Part shown: one piece after another, positions 24,785 through 32,776 of the stretch
Layout of the letters: the number at the start of each line of letters is the position of its first letter
How positions within the stretch are numbered: the first letter of the stretch is position 1
NCBI RefSeq assembly: GCF_000423025.1
Contig: NZ_AUHE01000012.1
Location: 62,001 to 126,000, forward strand
From: Gordonia shandongensis DSM 45094
Lineage (GTDB): Bacteria > Actinomycetota > Actinomycetes > Mycobacteriales > Mycobacteriaceae
DNA: 64,000 nucleotides
Reading direction: 5' to 3'
Made by a program: the position numbers and the translations under genes
The notes under the pieces: generated by a model
Database searches by the model: none
What the model was told of the DNA's origin: nothing
Seen by the model: only the letters and a program-made list of their open reading frames with translations

Positions 24785-26860
24785 ATGAACGACGATCCGC
24801 ATCTCTGGCTCGAGGACGTCACGGGCGACGACGCGCTCGCCTGGGTCCGGGAACGCAATGAGCCGACACTCGCCGCCCTGTCCGCCTCCGACCGGTTCGC
24901 CGAGCTGCAGGCGGCGGCGCGGGAGATCCTCGACACCGACGACCGCATCGCCTACGTCCGACGACGCGGCGAGTACCTCTACAACTTCTGGCGCGACGCC
25001 GAGCACCCGAAGGGACTGTGGCGGCGCACCACCCTGGACGAGTATCGGCGCGACCGCCCCGCGTGGGACGTCCTGATCGACGTCGACGCCCTGGCCGCCG
25101 ACGAGGACGAGAACTGGGTGTGGGCGGGGGCGTCGGTGAACTACCCCGACTACGACAGGGCCCTCATCAGCCTGTCGCGCGGCGGGGCCGACGCCACCGT
25201 GGTCCGCGAATTCGACCTCACCGCGCGATCCTGGGTGATCGACGGTTTCGCGTTGCCCGAACAGAAGTCGTCGGTCGGCTGGATCGACCGCGACACCGTC
25301 TACGTGGGCGCCGACTTCGGCGACCAACCGGACGGGCACGGATCGTTCACATCGTCGGGCTACCCGCGGACCGTCCGGCGGTGGGCGCGCGGCACGGACC
25401 TCGCGGCGGCGCCGACGGTGTTCACCGGCGAGGTCTCCGACGTCGCCGTCCACGCGATGTGCGACCCCACGCCCGGTTACGAGCGTCACTTCGTGTCCCG
25501 CTCCGTCGACTTCTACAACTCGGTGATCTACGAGGTGCGCGACGGCGAGCTGACGGCGATCGACATCCCGTCCGACGCCGGTTTCGGCGTCCGTCACGAC
25601 CGGATGACGATCCATCTGCGGTCGGAGTGGACCGTCGACGGCACGACGCACCCCGCGGGCACTCTGCTGGCGTTCGACTACCCGTCCTACCTCGCCGGCG
25701 ACCGCACGCACCGCGTGCTCTTCGCCCCCGATGCGCACACCAGCCTTCAGGGCTTCACCTACACGCGCTCGCACCTGGTCTTGGAGACACTGCGCGATGT
25801 TGCGACCCGCCTGGTGTTCCTGGACATCGACACCGATGAACCGGTCAGGGTCGACGGGCTTCCCGAATTGGCGACCATCGGCGTCCTGGACACCGATCCC
25901 GATCACAGCGACGAGATCTGGCTGTCGTCGAGCAGCTTCACCGATCCGCCGAATCTGCTGCACGGCACCACCGTCGACGGCGTCGCGGTCATCAAGTCGT
26001 CTCCCGCGCACTACGACGCCTCGCAGGTCAGTGCGAGTCAGCATTTCGCGGTCTCCGCCGACGGGACACGGGTCCCCTATTTCGTGGTCCGGCGGGTCGG
26101 CAGTTCCGACGGCCCCGACGGCCCCGAAGGCACCGAAGGCACCGACTCCGGAGGTCCGCGCCCGACGCTGCTGTACGGGTACGGCGGTTTCGAGAACTCC
26201 CTGACGCCCGGTTACCTGGGGATCGCCGGTCGCAACTGGATCGCTCGCGGCGGCGTCTACGTGATCGCGAACATCCGCGGCGGCGGAGAGTACGGACCGC
26301 GGTGGCACACGCAGGCGCAGCGGGAGGGCAGACACCTGGTCCACGAGGACTTCGCGGCCGTCGCCCGCGACCTCGTCGACCGGGCGGTGACGACACCCGA
26401 CAGGCTCGCCGCACAGGGCGGATCGAACGGGGGTCTCCTCATGGGGGTGATGGCCACCGGCTACCCCGAGCTGTTCGGCGCGCTCGTCTGCCAGGTCCCG
26501 CTGCTCGACATGCGTCGCTACCATCTCCTGCTGGCCGGCGCGTCATGGATGGCCGAGTACGGCGACCCCGACGACCCCGAACAGTGGGCGTTCATCTCGG
26601 AGTACTCCCCCTACCAGCGCCTCACCGCCGAGGTGCAGCCGCCCGCGATGCTGGTCACCACCTCCACCCGCGACGACCGCGTCCATCCCGGACATGCGCG
26701 CAAGTTCGTCGCGCGCATGACGGAGCTGGGCCACCCCGTCCACTACTACGAGAACATCGAGGGCGGGCACGGCGGTGCCGCCGACAACGCGCAGGCCGCG
26801 TTCAAGTCGGCGTTGGCGTACGAATTCCTCTGGCAGACGGTGGGCGCCGGAACCGCGTGA
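24785..26860 (+). CDS. S9 family serine peptidase (prolyl oligopeptidase-like)
   Basis: A 691-residue oligopeptidase at the Rv0457c (ptrB-type) position. The N-terminal half (about residues 60-420) is a beta-propeller, and the C-terminal half an alpha/beta-hydrolase. The catalytic serine is in GGSNGG (Ser547), the acid in TSTRDDRVHPGHA (Asp630 or Asp631), and the histidine in EGGHGGAAD (His662). No signal peptide, so it should be cytosolic. A GTG immediately upstream (24782) is an alternative start. An insert near residue 445 encodes GPDGPEGTEG repeats from a 9-bp tandem repeat. Confidence 0.9.
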   Translation: MNDDPHLWLEDVTGDDALAWVRERNEPTLAALSASDRFAELQAAAREILDTDDRIAYVRRRGEYLYNFWRDAEHPKGLWRRTTLDEYRRDRPAWDVLIDVDALAADEDENWVWAGASVNYPDYDRALISLSRGGADATVVREFDLTARSWVIDGFALPEQKSSVGWIDRDTVYVGADFGDQPDGHGSFTSSGYPRTVRRWARGTDLAAAPTVFTGEVSDVAVHAMCDPTPGYERHFVSRSVDFYNSVIYEVRDGELTAIDIPSDAGFGVRHDRMTIHLRSEWTVDGTTHPAGTLLAFDYPSYLAGDRTHRVLFAPDAHTSLQGFTYTRSHLVLETLRDVATRLVFLDIDTDEPVRVDGLPELATIGVLDTDPDHSDEIWLSSSSFTDPPNLLHGTTVDGVAVIKSSPAHYDASQVSASQHFAVSADGTRVPYFVVRRVGSSDGPDGPEGTEGTDSGGPRPTLLYGYGGFENSLTPGYLGIAGRNWIARGGVYVIANIRGGGEYGPRWHTQAQREGRHLVHEDFAAVARDLVDRAVTTPDRLAAQGGSNGGLLMGVMATGYPELFGALVCQVPLLDMRRYHLLLAGASWMAEYGDPDDPEQWAFISEYSPYQRLTAEVQPPAMLVTTSTRDDRVHPGHARKFVARMTELGHPVHYYENIEGGHGGAADNAQAAFKSALAYEFLWQTVGAGTA
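26111..26146. repeat. 9-bp tandem repeat inside the S9 peptidase gene
   Basis: Four adjacent nine-base units GGC(C/A)CCGA(C/A) encode GPD/GPE/GTE/GTD in the linker between the propeller and the hydrolase domain. Copy number is in frame. Confidence 0.85.
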
Positions 26861-26944
26861 GCCGAGGGCGGGCCCCGTCCGCCGTTCGCGGGTTTTTCGG
26901 CGGGAATCGCTGTGCGACGCCCGGCGGTACGGCAGAGTTCACCC

Positions 26945-27805
26945 GTGGCGACATCACGGACACTCCCCTCGCCGGGCTCGGCGGCGATCCGGCTGGGCGG
27001 CGCCCTCGCGGCGGTCGTCGCACTGGCCGCGTGCTCGGCTCCGAAGCCTCCGGACGCCGGCTCGCGCAGCGCCTCCCCCGCGGCGCGCACCGCCGCCGCA
27101 CCGGTCGATCCGTGCTCCACCGCCTCGGGATCGTGCATGCACGTCCTCGACGTCGATGTGACCGGCGACGGCCGATCCGACCCCGTCGGCGTCGAGTCGG
27201 CGGCCGGGACCGAGTCGGCGGCCGAGATCGTCACCGTGCACGTCGGCGTCGACGGCGGCGTGCGGTCCGTGAAGCTCCCCGCGACCCGGTCGGCGAACGC
27301 CTACACCGAGCCGTCGGACATCTTCCGCGGCGCGTTCTCCCTGAGCCGACCGCAGGGCGCCGACATCGTGGTGCACCTGGTGCCGGGCGCGGGCGACGCC
27401 GACCAGTTCGCCGTCATCGGCTGGGAGGACGACCGCCCGACGGTCCTCGGGCAGCCCGACCGGGGACGACCCGCGGCCGGGACCCCCGGCGTCTGGTATC
27501 TGCAGTCGTCCCACGGCGTGCAGGAGTCGGTCGCGTGCCGCACCCCGGGAGAGATCGCCGTCGTCGCACGGACCCCGGCCCCCGGCGGCGGCACGCGCAC
27601 CCCCGGCGGCGGCACGCGCACCCCCGGCGGCGGCACGCGCACCCCCGGCGGCGGCACGCGCACCGAGGTCACCTTCCGGTACTCGGGAGACGCCTGGCAG
27701 CAGATCACGACCACCACCGTCGCCGATTCCGGCTTTCACGACACCTGGTCGGCACACGAGCAGGCCTTCGACTGCACCCCGCTCGGTTCGGTACCGCGGA
27801 GTTGA
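26945..27805 (+). CDS. putative lipoprotein with TPGGGTR repeats
   Basis: A 286-residue predicted lipoprotein: the N-terminal signal ends in VVALAACS, a clear lipobox with Cys near residue 30. No known domain is recognised in the mature part; it contains a DVTGDGRSDP motif like that of FG-GAP/VCBS repeats, so it may be a small beta-propeller or calcium-binding protein. Near residue 215 there are four seven-residue TPGGGTR repeats from a 21-bp tandem repeat. GTG at 26945 gives the best signal peptide; a GTG/ATG at 26912 would add 11 residues. Confidence 0.65.
   Translation: MATSRTLPSPGSAAIRLGGALAAVVALAACSAPKPPDAGSRSASPAARTAAAPVDPCSTASGSCMHVLDVDVTGDGRSDPVGVESAAGTESAAEIVTVHVGVDGGVRSVKLPATRSANAYTEPSDIFRGAFSLSRPQGADIVVHLVPGAGDADQFAVIGWEDDRPTVLGQPDRGRPAAGTPGVWYLQSSHGVQESVACRTPGEIAVVARTPAPGGGTRTPGGGTRTPGGGTRTPGGGTRTEVTFRYSGDAWQQITTTTVADSGFHDTWSAHEQAFDCTPLGSVPRS
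27578..27661. repeat. 21-bp tandem repeat, 4 copies, in the lipoprotein gene
   Basis: Unit of 21 bases beginning ACCCCCGGCGGCGGCACG (27578, 27599, 27620, 27641), the last three identical. Encodes TPGGGTR repeats. Confidence 0.95.
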
Positions 27806-27839
27806 CACTGCAGCGATGACACTGCAGCGATGACACTGC
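27803..27839. repeat. 14-bp tandem repeat over the lipoprotein stop codon
   Basis: TGACACTGCAGCGA repeats at 27803-27816 and 27817-27830, with a partial third copy to 27839. The first copy begins with the TGA stop. A short GGGGC-GAC-GCCCC hairpin (27845-27857) follows and may terminate both convergent genes. Confidence 0.9.
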
Positions 27840-27861
27840 GGGGAGGGGCGACGCCCCGGAA

Positions 27862-28680
27862 TCACATGCGCCCGCGGCTCGCGATGCGTGCCACCACCCC
27901 GACGAGTGCGACGGCGACCCCACCGATGCCGACGAACGTCGAGATCGTGACCAGATTGTCGAGGATGCCGCTCGTCACCACCTCGATCGCGGTGCGCGCC
28001 GAGTCCTCGCTGCTCGCCAGGTGCTCGTTCACCCGCCCCTTCGCGAACACCGCCAGGGCGGCGCTCACGACACCGGCGACGATGCCGCCGATCCCCAGCC
28101 AGACCACCACGGTGGTGCGTCGACGCGCGGCGACCAGCGCGATGATCGCCGACACGACCGCCCCGATCGCGGTGCCCCAGGCGAGATAGTCGACGAGTGT
28201 GCCCGCGTCCTCCATCGAACCGGCGGCCACACTGTTCTGGTCGATCGACACCGTGACCGGCCGGTCGACCCGGACCGGAACGGGCAGGGGCGCCGTCCGG
28301 ACGACACGATTGATCATCGGCGTGATGTCGAGGTCCATGATGTGCAGATCGGCGTCGGCGGGCGGCTCGGTGAACAGCCAGTCGTGCTGCTGTCGGGCCA
28401 CCTCGGCGAAGTCCTCGACGAAGCCGTCGCTGCGCGTGTAGTTCCGGGCCGTCGGCTCCACCAGCGTCGCCGGCACCGCCGAACCGGCCCGATCCTGTAC
28501 CGACGCCGCGATCTTCTCGGCGAAGAAGTCCTGAACCGCCGAAGTCCGCGCCGCATCGGAGGCCGACGCGACGAAACCGTCCGTCGAGACCACCCGCATC
28601 GAGAACCAGAGGCTGGGCACCGCCACGATCATGCACAGGATCGCGACGGCGGTGAACAGACCGGAGACAACGCTTCGCAC
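27862..28680 (-). CDS. membrane protein of unknown function
   Basis: A 272-residue protein with one N-terminal transmembrane helix (about residues 6-28), an extracytoplasmic region of about 130 residues, and three C-terminal helices (about 168-187, 192-213, 240-262). The external region contains ADADLHIMDLDITPMINRVV. I recognise no domain, and no neighbour gives a clear role; it lies downstream of divergent genes and is convergent with the lipoprotein gene. Confidence 0.65.
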   Translation of the reverse strand: MRSVVSGLFTAVAILCMIVAVPSLWFSMRVVSTDGFVASASDAARTSAVQDFFAEKIAASVQDRAGSAVPATLVEPTARNYTRSDGFVEDFAEVARQQHDWLFTEPPADADLHIMDLDITPMINRVVRTAPLPVPVRVDRPVTVSIDQNSVAAGSMEDAGTLVDYLAWGTAIGAVVSAIIALVAARRRTTVVVWLGIGGIVAGVVSAALAVFAKGRVNEHLASSEDSARTAIEVVTSGILDNLVTISTFVGIGGVAVALVGVVARIASRGRM

Positions 28681-28731
28681 CGTATCGAGGTTACCGGCTC
28701 GCCCCAGAGTCTCTCGTCACAGAACCTCTCG

Positions 28732-29685
28732 TCACTCGCCGACGACGTCGCGGGCCCGGCCGACGACCAGCGGATCGGGCCGTCCCACCAGATTCTCGTC
28801 CTTGCCGTCGTAGTCGTGCAGGCTCAACACGTACCGCATCGCGTTGATGCGGGCGCGTTTCTTGTCGTTGCTCTTCACCACGGTCCACGGCGCGTGATCG
28901 GTGTCGGTCTCGGCGAACATCGTCTCCTTGGCATCGGTGTAGGCGTCCCACCGATCGAGGGACGCCAGATCCATCGGAGAGAGCTTCCACTGCCGCACCG
29001 GGTCGATCTGTCGGATCGCGAACCGGGTCCGCTGCTCGAGCGGCGTCACCGAGAACCAGAACTTCACGAGGTGGACGCCGTCGTCGACGAGCATCTTCTC
29101 GAACTCCGGCGCCTGCCGCATGAACTGCTCGTACTGGGCGGGGGTGCAGAAGTCCATGACCCGCTCCACACCGGCCCGATTGTACCAGGAGCGGTCGAAG
29201 AACACCATCTCGCCCGCCGCGGGCAGATGCTGCACGTACCGCTGGAAGTACCACTCGGTGGCCTCCCTCTCGGTCGGCTTCTCCAGGGCGACCGTACGCG
29301 CTCCGCGCGGGTTGAGGTGTTCGTTGAACCGCTTGATGGTGCCGCCCTTGCCTGCGGCGTCGCGGCCCTCGAACACCAGCAGGTGCCGCTGCCCGGTCTG
29401 CTTGGTCCACCGCTGCAGCTTGAGCAGTTCGATCTGCAGTCTGCGTTTGGTGACCTCGTATTCGCGGCGACTCATCCGTTCGGTGTACGGATAGTCCTCA
29501 CGCCACGTGTCGACCACATTGCGGTCGGGCAGCGTCAGCAGGATCGGGTCGTCGTCATCGTCGTCGACGACCGTCAGGTCCTTCGTGTCGGTGAGGTCGA
29601 CGATCCGCGCCAGCGCCTCACGTCCCGAGATCAGGCTGAGGTCGGGCCCGACGGGGCCGGTGTCGTCGCCGGTGAAGTGGTCCAC
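28732..29685 (-). CDS. ppk2: polyphosphate kinase 2
   Basis: A 317-residue PPK2 enzyme that uses polyphosphate to phosphorylate nucleoside diphosphates or the reverse. Walker A GRDAAGKGG lies at residues 107-115 and FDRSWYNR at 163-170, followed by the lid and an extended class-I-like C-terminus. Length and the SWYNR motif resemble class I enzymes (ADP to ATP, GDP to GTP). The GTG start at 29685 is chosen because further upstream the same frame is the out-of-frame remnant of a broken VOC gene. The acidic DDDDDD stretch at residues 41-46 is unusual. This is the second PPK2 of the window. Confidence 0.9.
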   Translation of the reverse strand: MDHFTGDDTGPVGPDLSLISGREALARIVDLTDTKDLTVVDDDDDDPILLTLPDRNVVDTWREDYPYTERMSRREYEVTKRRLQIELLKLQRWTKQTGQRHLLVFEGRDAAGKGGTIKRFNEHLNPRGARTVALEKPTEREATEWYFQRYVQHLPAAGEMVFFDRSWYNRAGVERVMDFCTPAQYEQFMRQAPEFEKMLVDDGVHLVKFWFSVTPLEQRTRFAIRQIDPVRQWKLSPMDLASLDRWDAYTDAKETMFAETDTDHAPWTVVKSNDKKRARINAMRYVLSLHDYDGKDENLVGRPDPLVVGRARDVVGE

Positions 29686-29753
29686 GGCGTGAAGGGTATC
29701 GCGATGCCGCGCATCCGGCAGGGCCGGAAGGCCCCGGCGGCGGGCGGCCTTCG

Positions 29754-29997
29754 TCACACGAAGGGCGGACGCTGCGGGCACAGGCAGAACGGGTGACCGG
29801 CCGGGTCGATGAGGACGCGGCACCTCTCCGGGGCGTACTGGACCGGAGCGAGCCGGGCGCCGAGTGCGACCATCTCGGCGACCCCGGCGTCGAGGTCGTC
29901 GACCACGAGGTCCAGGTGCATCTGTGTCGGAACATCGCCGTCGGGCCACCGGGTCGTCGCAGTCGATCGTGATCGATCCGATCCGTGCGGCCGCCAT
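29754..29997 (-). pseudogene. VOC/glyoxalase-family gene broken by deletion and frameshift
   Basis: From ATG 29997 the frame reads MAAARIGSITIDCDDPVARR, the normal start of a small VOC-superfamily protein. It then continues in another frame as WPDGDVPTQMHLDLVVDDLD and ends AGHPFCLCPQRPPFV plus stop at 29754. Together they are only about 80 residues, against about 120 for intact relatives, with the first barrel half missing. The bases GGTGGCCCGACGG at the junction can be read as either end, so a deletion between short repeats is likely. No intact protein can be made. Confidence 0.75.
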
Positions 29998-30000
29998 CGG

Positions 30001-30519
30001 TCAGCGCAGGTCGACGGCGCCCCACTTCAGGCATCCCTGCCCGGAGGTGGAGTCGAAGGCGACGGCCATGCTGCCGAGGCAGGCGACGCCGTCGGTGGTC
30101 GCGAAGGCCCCGCCCGCGGGTCCGGCCACCGCCACGGCGGTGCCGCCGTTGCGGCCCTGCGCCACCGAGGTGCCGTGGGCGCCCGCCGTGTAGGAGTACC
30201 CGTTGCCGCGGTGGACACCGCTCGCGAGGGCCGCGGAGTAGGGGCCGTTGTTCTGGGCGACGGCGTTGCCGCCGGTCGTCGACACCGCAAGGGCGGCGCC
30301 GCTGTTCGAGGTGTCCTCGGCGGTGGCGCGACTGCCGGGGCCGGCGTTCGCGACACAGTGGCTGCCGGCGCGGACGTGCTCGACGCGCTGATTGTTCTGC
30401 GCCGAGCACGATGTGGACGCGGCGGCGTCACCACCGCCGAACAGGACGATCAGGCCGAGTGCCGCGGCACCCGTGACCGCGACGAACAGAAGTCGAACAC
30501 CCCACGAACCGATACGCAT
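30001..30519 (-). CDS. secreted protein, possibly DUF6764 family
   Basis: A 172-residue protein with a signal peptide (LLFVAVTGAAALGLIVLFGG, cleavage likely after about residue 34). The mature part is rich in Gly, Ala, Asn and Ser with four Cys (STSC, SHCVAN, VACLGS, QGCLKW), suggesting two disulfides and a small repetitive beta structure. I think this corresponds to a Gordonia-type family annotated DUF6764, but am not certain. Function unknown. Its start is preceded by five 17-bp repeats. Confidence 0.65.
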   Translation of the reverse strand: MRIGSWGVRLLFVAVTGAAALGLIVLFGGGDAAASTSCSAQNNQRVEHVRAGSHCVANAGPGSRATAEDTSNSGAALAVSTTGGNAVAQNNGPYSAALASGVHRGNGYSYTAGAHGTSVAQGRNGGTAVAVAGPAGGAFATTDGVACLGSMAVAFDSTSGQGCLKWGAVDLR

Positions 30520-30531
30520 GAATCCCTCTCA

Positions 30532-30615
30532 CGAAGACCTGTTTGTCCGAAGACCCTGCTTGTCCGAAGACGCTGCGTGTCCGAAGACGCTGCTTGTCTC
30601 AAGACGCTGTTTGTC
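30532..30615. repeat. five 17-bp iterons upstream of a secreted-protein gene
   Basis: Units of CGAAGACGCTGCTTGTC type start at 30532, 30548, 30565, 30582 and 30599; the first has 16 bases and a few substitutions are scattered. They lie directly upstream of the secreted-protein start (30519) in the 30520-30766 spacer, which has no gene. Perfect periodicity of 17 does not match the DNA helix, so either a leader element or plain tandem duplication is possible. Confidence 0.9.
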
Positions 30616-30766
30616 ACCAGATTCGAGCGATCCCCCCGGGGCCGCGCGATGGCTGACGCCAGCCTACCGCCGCGTATCGGGGGCGGCGACGGGTCGAAAC
30701 CGATCGTGACCGTACTGAATCCTGGCGCGGCTTCCCGACTCGACTTTCCGACTCGACGCAGCCGAC

Positions 30767-31201
30767 TCAGCTGCGCCGCTTGACCTCGTCGGTGAGTCCC
30801 TTTCGCGCGGTGTCGACGGCGGTCTTCTGGGCTCGCTTGATCAGCAGTCCGGGCATCTTGATCTTGAGATCGACGGTCAGATCGAACTTCACGTGGGTCG
30901 TGTCGCCGTTGTCGGTGAGCGTGTACACGCCGTGCTGCTCGCTGAGCTGACCGCTCTCGACGAGATCCCACGTGCATGTGGTGTCCGTCCACGTGTAGTC
31001 GAGGGTCTGCTCATCGGTGATGCCGACGGCGCTGACGGCCACCTTGACGCGGCCGGGACGCCCCTCGGAGTCCTCGGAGAGGATCTCCGCGGACTTGTGC
31101 GGCCCCGACCAGTCGGGCAGTGACTCGACGTCCAGCAGGACTTCCATCACCAGCGACAGCGGAGCGTTGAGATCGAATTCGGTCGATGCGGAGACAGCCA
31201 T
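30767..31201 (-). CDS. SRPBCC family protein
   Basis: A 144-residue START/Bet v1-like protein with the usual pattern: N-terminal strand VSASTEFDLNAPLSLVMEVLLDVESLPDWSG, central strands, and a C-terminal helix (KIKMPGLLIKRAQKTAVDTARKGLTDEVKRR). Such proteins bind hydrophobic ligands and include polyketide cyclases and lipid carriers. ATG at 31201 is the most plausible start. It lies 9 bases downstream of a TetR gene and is probably cotranscribed with it. Confidence 0.8.
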   Translation of the reverse strand: MAVSASTEFDLNAPLSLVMEVLLDVESLPDWSGPHKSAEILSEDSEGRPGRVKVAVSAVGITDEQTLDYTWTDTTCTWDLVESGQLSEQHGVYTLTDNGDTTHVKFDLTVDLKIKMPGLLIKRAQKTAVDTARKGLTDEVKRRS

Positions 31202-31210
31202 GCGCACAAC

Positions 31211-31870
31211 TTACCCGAGCGGCGGACGCGCGGCGTCCGCACCGCGCAAATCCGCGGGACCCTCCTCGGCCGCCCCGTTCGACCGCGATGCGAACCGCGC
31301 ACCGAGCCGCCGGGCGACGCGATCGAAGGGGACGGCGTCGCACCGCGATCGGCTCACGACCACGGCCCCCTCGATCGCCGTGAGGATCTCGTCGGCACCG
31401 TCGGCGGCCGCATCGTCGTCGGCCCCCTCCTCGCGGAGCCGCGCCGCCAGGAGACGCGTCCACTGCAGGAGGATCTCGTCGGCGACGTCGGCGACGTCGG
31501 GATCGGTGGCCCGCGCCTGCACGCCCGCCGCGACCGGGCACCCCCGGGTGTATCCCGACTCGACCACGCGTCGCCGCCACACGTCCACCAGCGCGGGCAT
31601 CGCCTCGGGGAGCGGCAGCCGGCGCGCGGCGTTGAAGTCGACGCCGATCGCCTCGCCGCCGAAGCGCAGCCCCTCCGTCATCAGCTCGCTCCGACCGCCG
31701 GGAAAGTAGTAGTACACCGAGCCGCGCGACGCACCGGTCGCGGCCAAGACGTCGCCGATCGTCGTACCGGCCACCCCGTCGCGGGCGATGAGGTCGGCCG
31801 CGGCGCGGATCATCTCCGCGCGGGGCGACGTCCGGTCACGTGGGCGCGAATCGCGGGAGCGGGCGGGCAC
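31211..31870 (-). CDS. TetR family transcriptional regulator
   Basis: A 219-residue regulator with helix-turn-helix at about residues 18-62 (AEMIRAAADLIARDGVAGTT, then GASRGSVYYYFPGGRSELM) and a C-terminal ligand-binding region of the YcdC/TetR_C type. It sits between the phosphatase and SRPBCC genes on the same strand with spacers of 6 and 9 bases, so it is in a three-gene operon. The effector is unknown. Confidence 0.85.
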   Translation of the reverse strand: MPARSRDSRPRDRTSPRAEMIRAAADLIARDGVAGTTIGDVLAATGASRGSVYYYFPGGRSELMTEGLRFGGEAIGVDFNAARRLPLPEAMPALVDVWRRRVVESGYTRGCPVAAGVQARATDPDVADVADEILLQWTRLLAARLREEGADDDAAADGADEILTAIEGAVVVSRSRCDAVPFDRVARRLGARFASRSNGAAEEGPADLRGADAARPPLG

Positions 31871-31876
31871 CGCGGC

Positions 31877-32713
31877 CTACCTCGTGAGGAACAGCTCGCG
31901 CAGGCGATCCTGCGCGGCGGCGTCCACACCCAGACCGTCGGCGAAGTACGCCGCGACGTCACCGTGCACCCGCTCCATCTCGTCGAACGCCGCGTCGAGG
32001 TACGCGGGCTGCACGCCGAGCACGCGGGTCAGCTGCGCGGGGTCGCCGCCGGCCTCGGCGAAGGCGTCGAGCACCGACGCGAAGGTCGGGAGCAGTCGGT
32101 CGTTGGTCAGCAGGTACTCGTCGTACACGTCGTCGCGCGACACGCCGAGGAGCACGAGCAGTGCCGCCGCCGCCCACCCCGTGCGGTCCTTGCCCGCGGT
32201 GCAGTGGAACAGGAAGCCACCGGAGTCGGCGCCGAGCAGCCCCCGCACGAATCGGGTGTACCCGCGGCGTGCGCTCGGCAGGGTCACCAGCCCGCGGTAC
32301 GTCGCCGTCATCGCATCCACCGCGGAACCGTCGGCCAGCGCATCCCGCAGCGCGGCCATCGGATCGTCGCCGCCGCCCAGCTCACGCATGCCGGTGACCG
32401 CCGACCCCGAGTCGTCGGCGAGCACGTCGAGGTGCACCGCGGCGACCCCCGGCCACTCGGGATCGGGCGCCGCCGCACGCTCCTGGTCGGATCGCAGGTC
32501 GTAGACGGTGCCGATGCCGAGCACGTCGGCCACCCCGAGGACCTCGGGCGACAACCCGTCGTCGTGACCGAAACCGCGCAGCCCCTGGGACCGGAACAGC
32601 ACGCCGCGGCGCACCGCGCGCCCGTCGACGGTCGGCCATCCCCCCAGATCGCGGAGGTTGGGCAGACTGGGCACGGGACTGGCCGCACCCGGCACCGATC
32701 GCTGCGCACTCAT
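31877..32713 (-). CDS. tyrosine phosphatase, PtpB-like
   Basis: A 278-residue phosphatase with the P-loop HCTAGKDRTG (Cys171, Arg177), the hallmark of the PtpB group (tyrosine/serine and phosphoinositide phosphatases). The N-terminal NLRDLGGWPTVDGRAVRRGVLFRSQ is typical of the family. M. tuberculosis PtpB is secreted and acts on host signalling; no signal peptide is seen here and the organism may be environmental. Start is ATG 32713 or three codons upstream at 32722. First gene of an operon with TetR and SRPBCC genes. Confidence 0.88.
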   Translation of the reverse strand: MSAQRSVPGAASPVPSLPNLRDLGGWPTVDGRAVRRGVLFRSQGLRGFGHDDGLSPEVLGVADVLGIGTVYDLRSDQERAAAPDPEWPGVAAVHLDVLADDSGSAVTGMRELGGGDDPMAALRDALADGSAVDAMTATYRGLVTLPSARRGYTRFVRGLLGADSGGFLFHCTAGKDRTGWAAAALLVLLGVSRDDVYDEYLLTNDRLLPTFASVLDAFAEAGGDPAQLTRVLGVQPAYLDAAFDEMERVHGDVAAYFADGLGVDAAAQDRLRELFLTR

Positions 32714-32776
32714 GTCCGCCATTATGCGCACCCGACGCCTCGCACACCGGCACCGGTGCGGCCACCGGTCGTTACG

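Noticed and set aside
27862-28680. Secretion-system or mycolate-transport assignment for the membrane protein
   Set aside because: Only topology is visible; no family motif supports such a role.
28732-29997. 421-residue VOC-PPK2 fusion protein
   Set aside because: Residues about 20-104 are out of frame relative to VOC family sequence and have no PPK2 counterpart; it is a pseudogene followed by a separate ppk2 start.
30532-30615. CRISPR array
   Set aside because: 17-bp units are directly adjacent without spacers and no cas genes are nearby.
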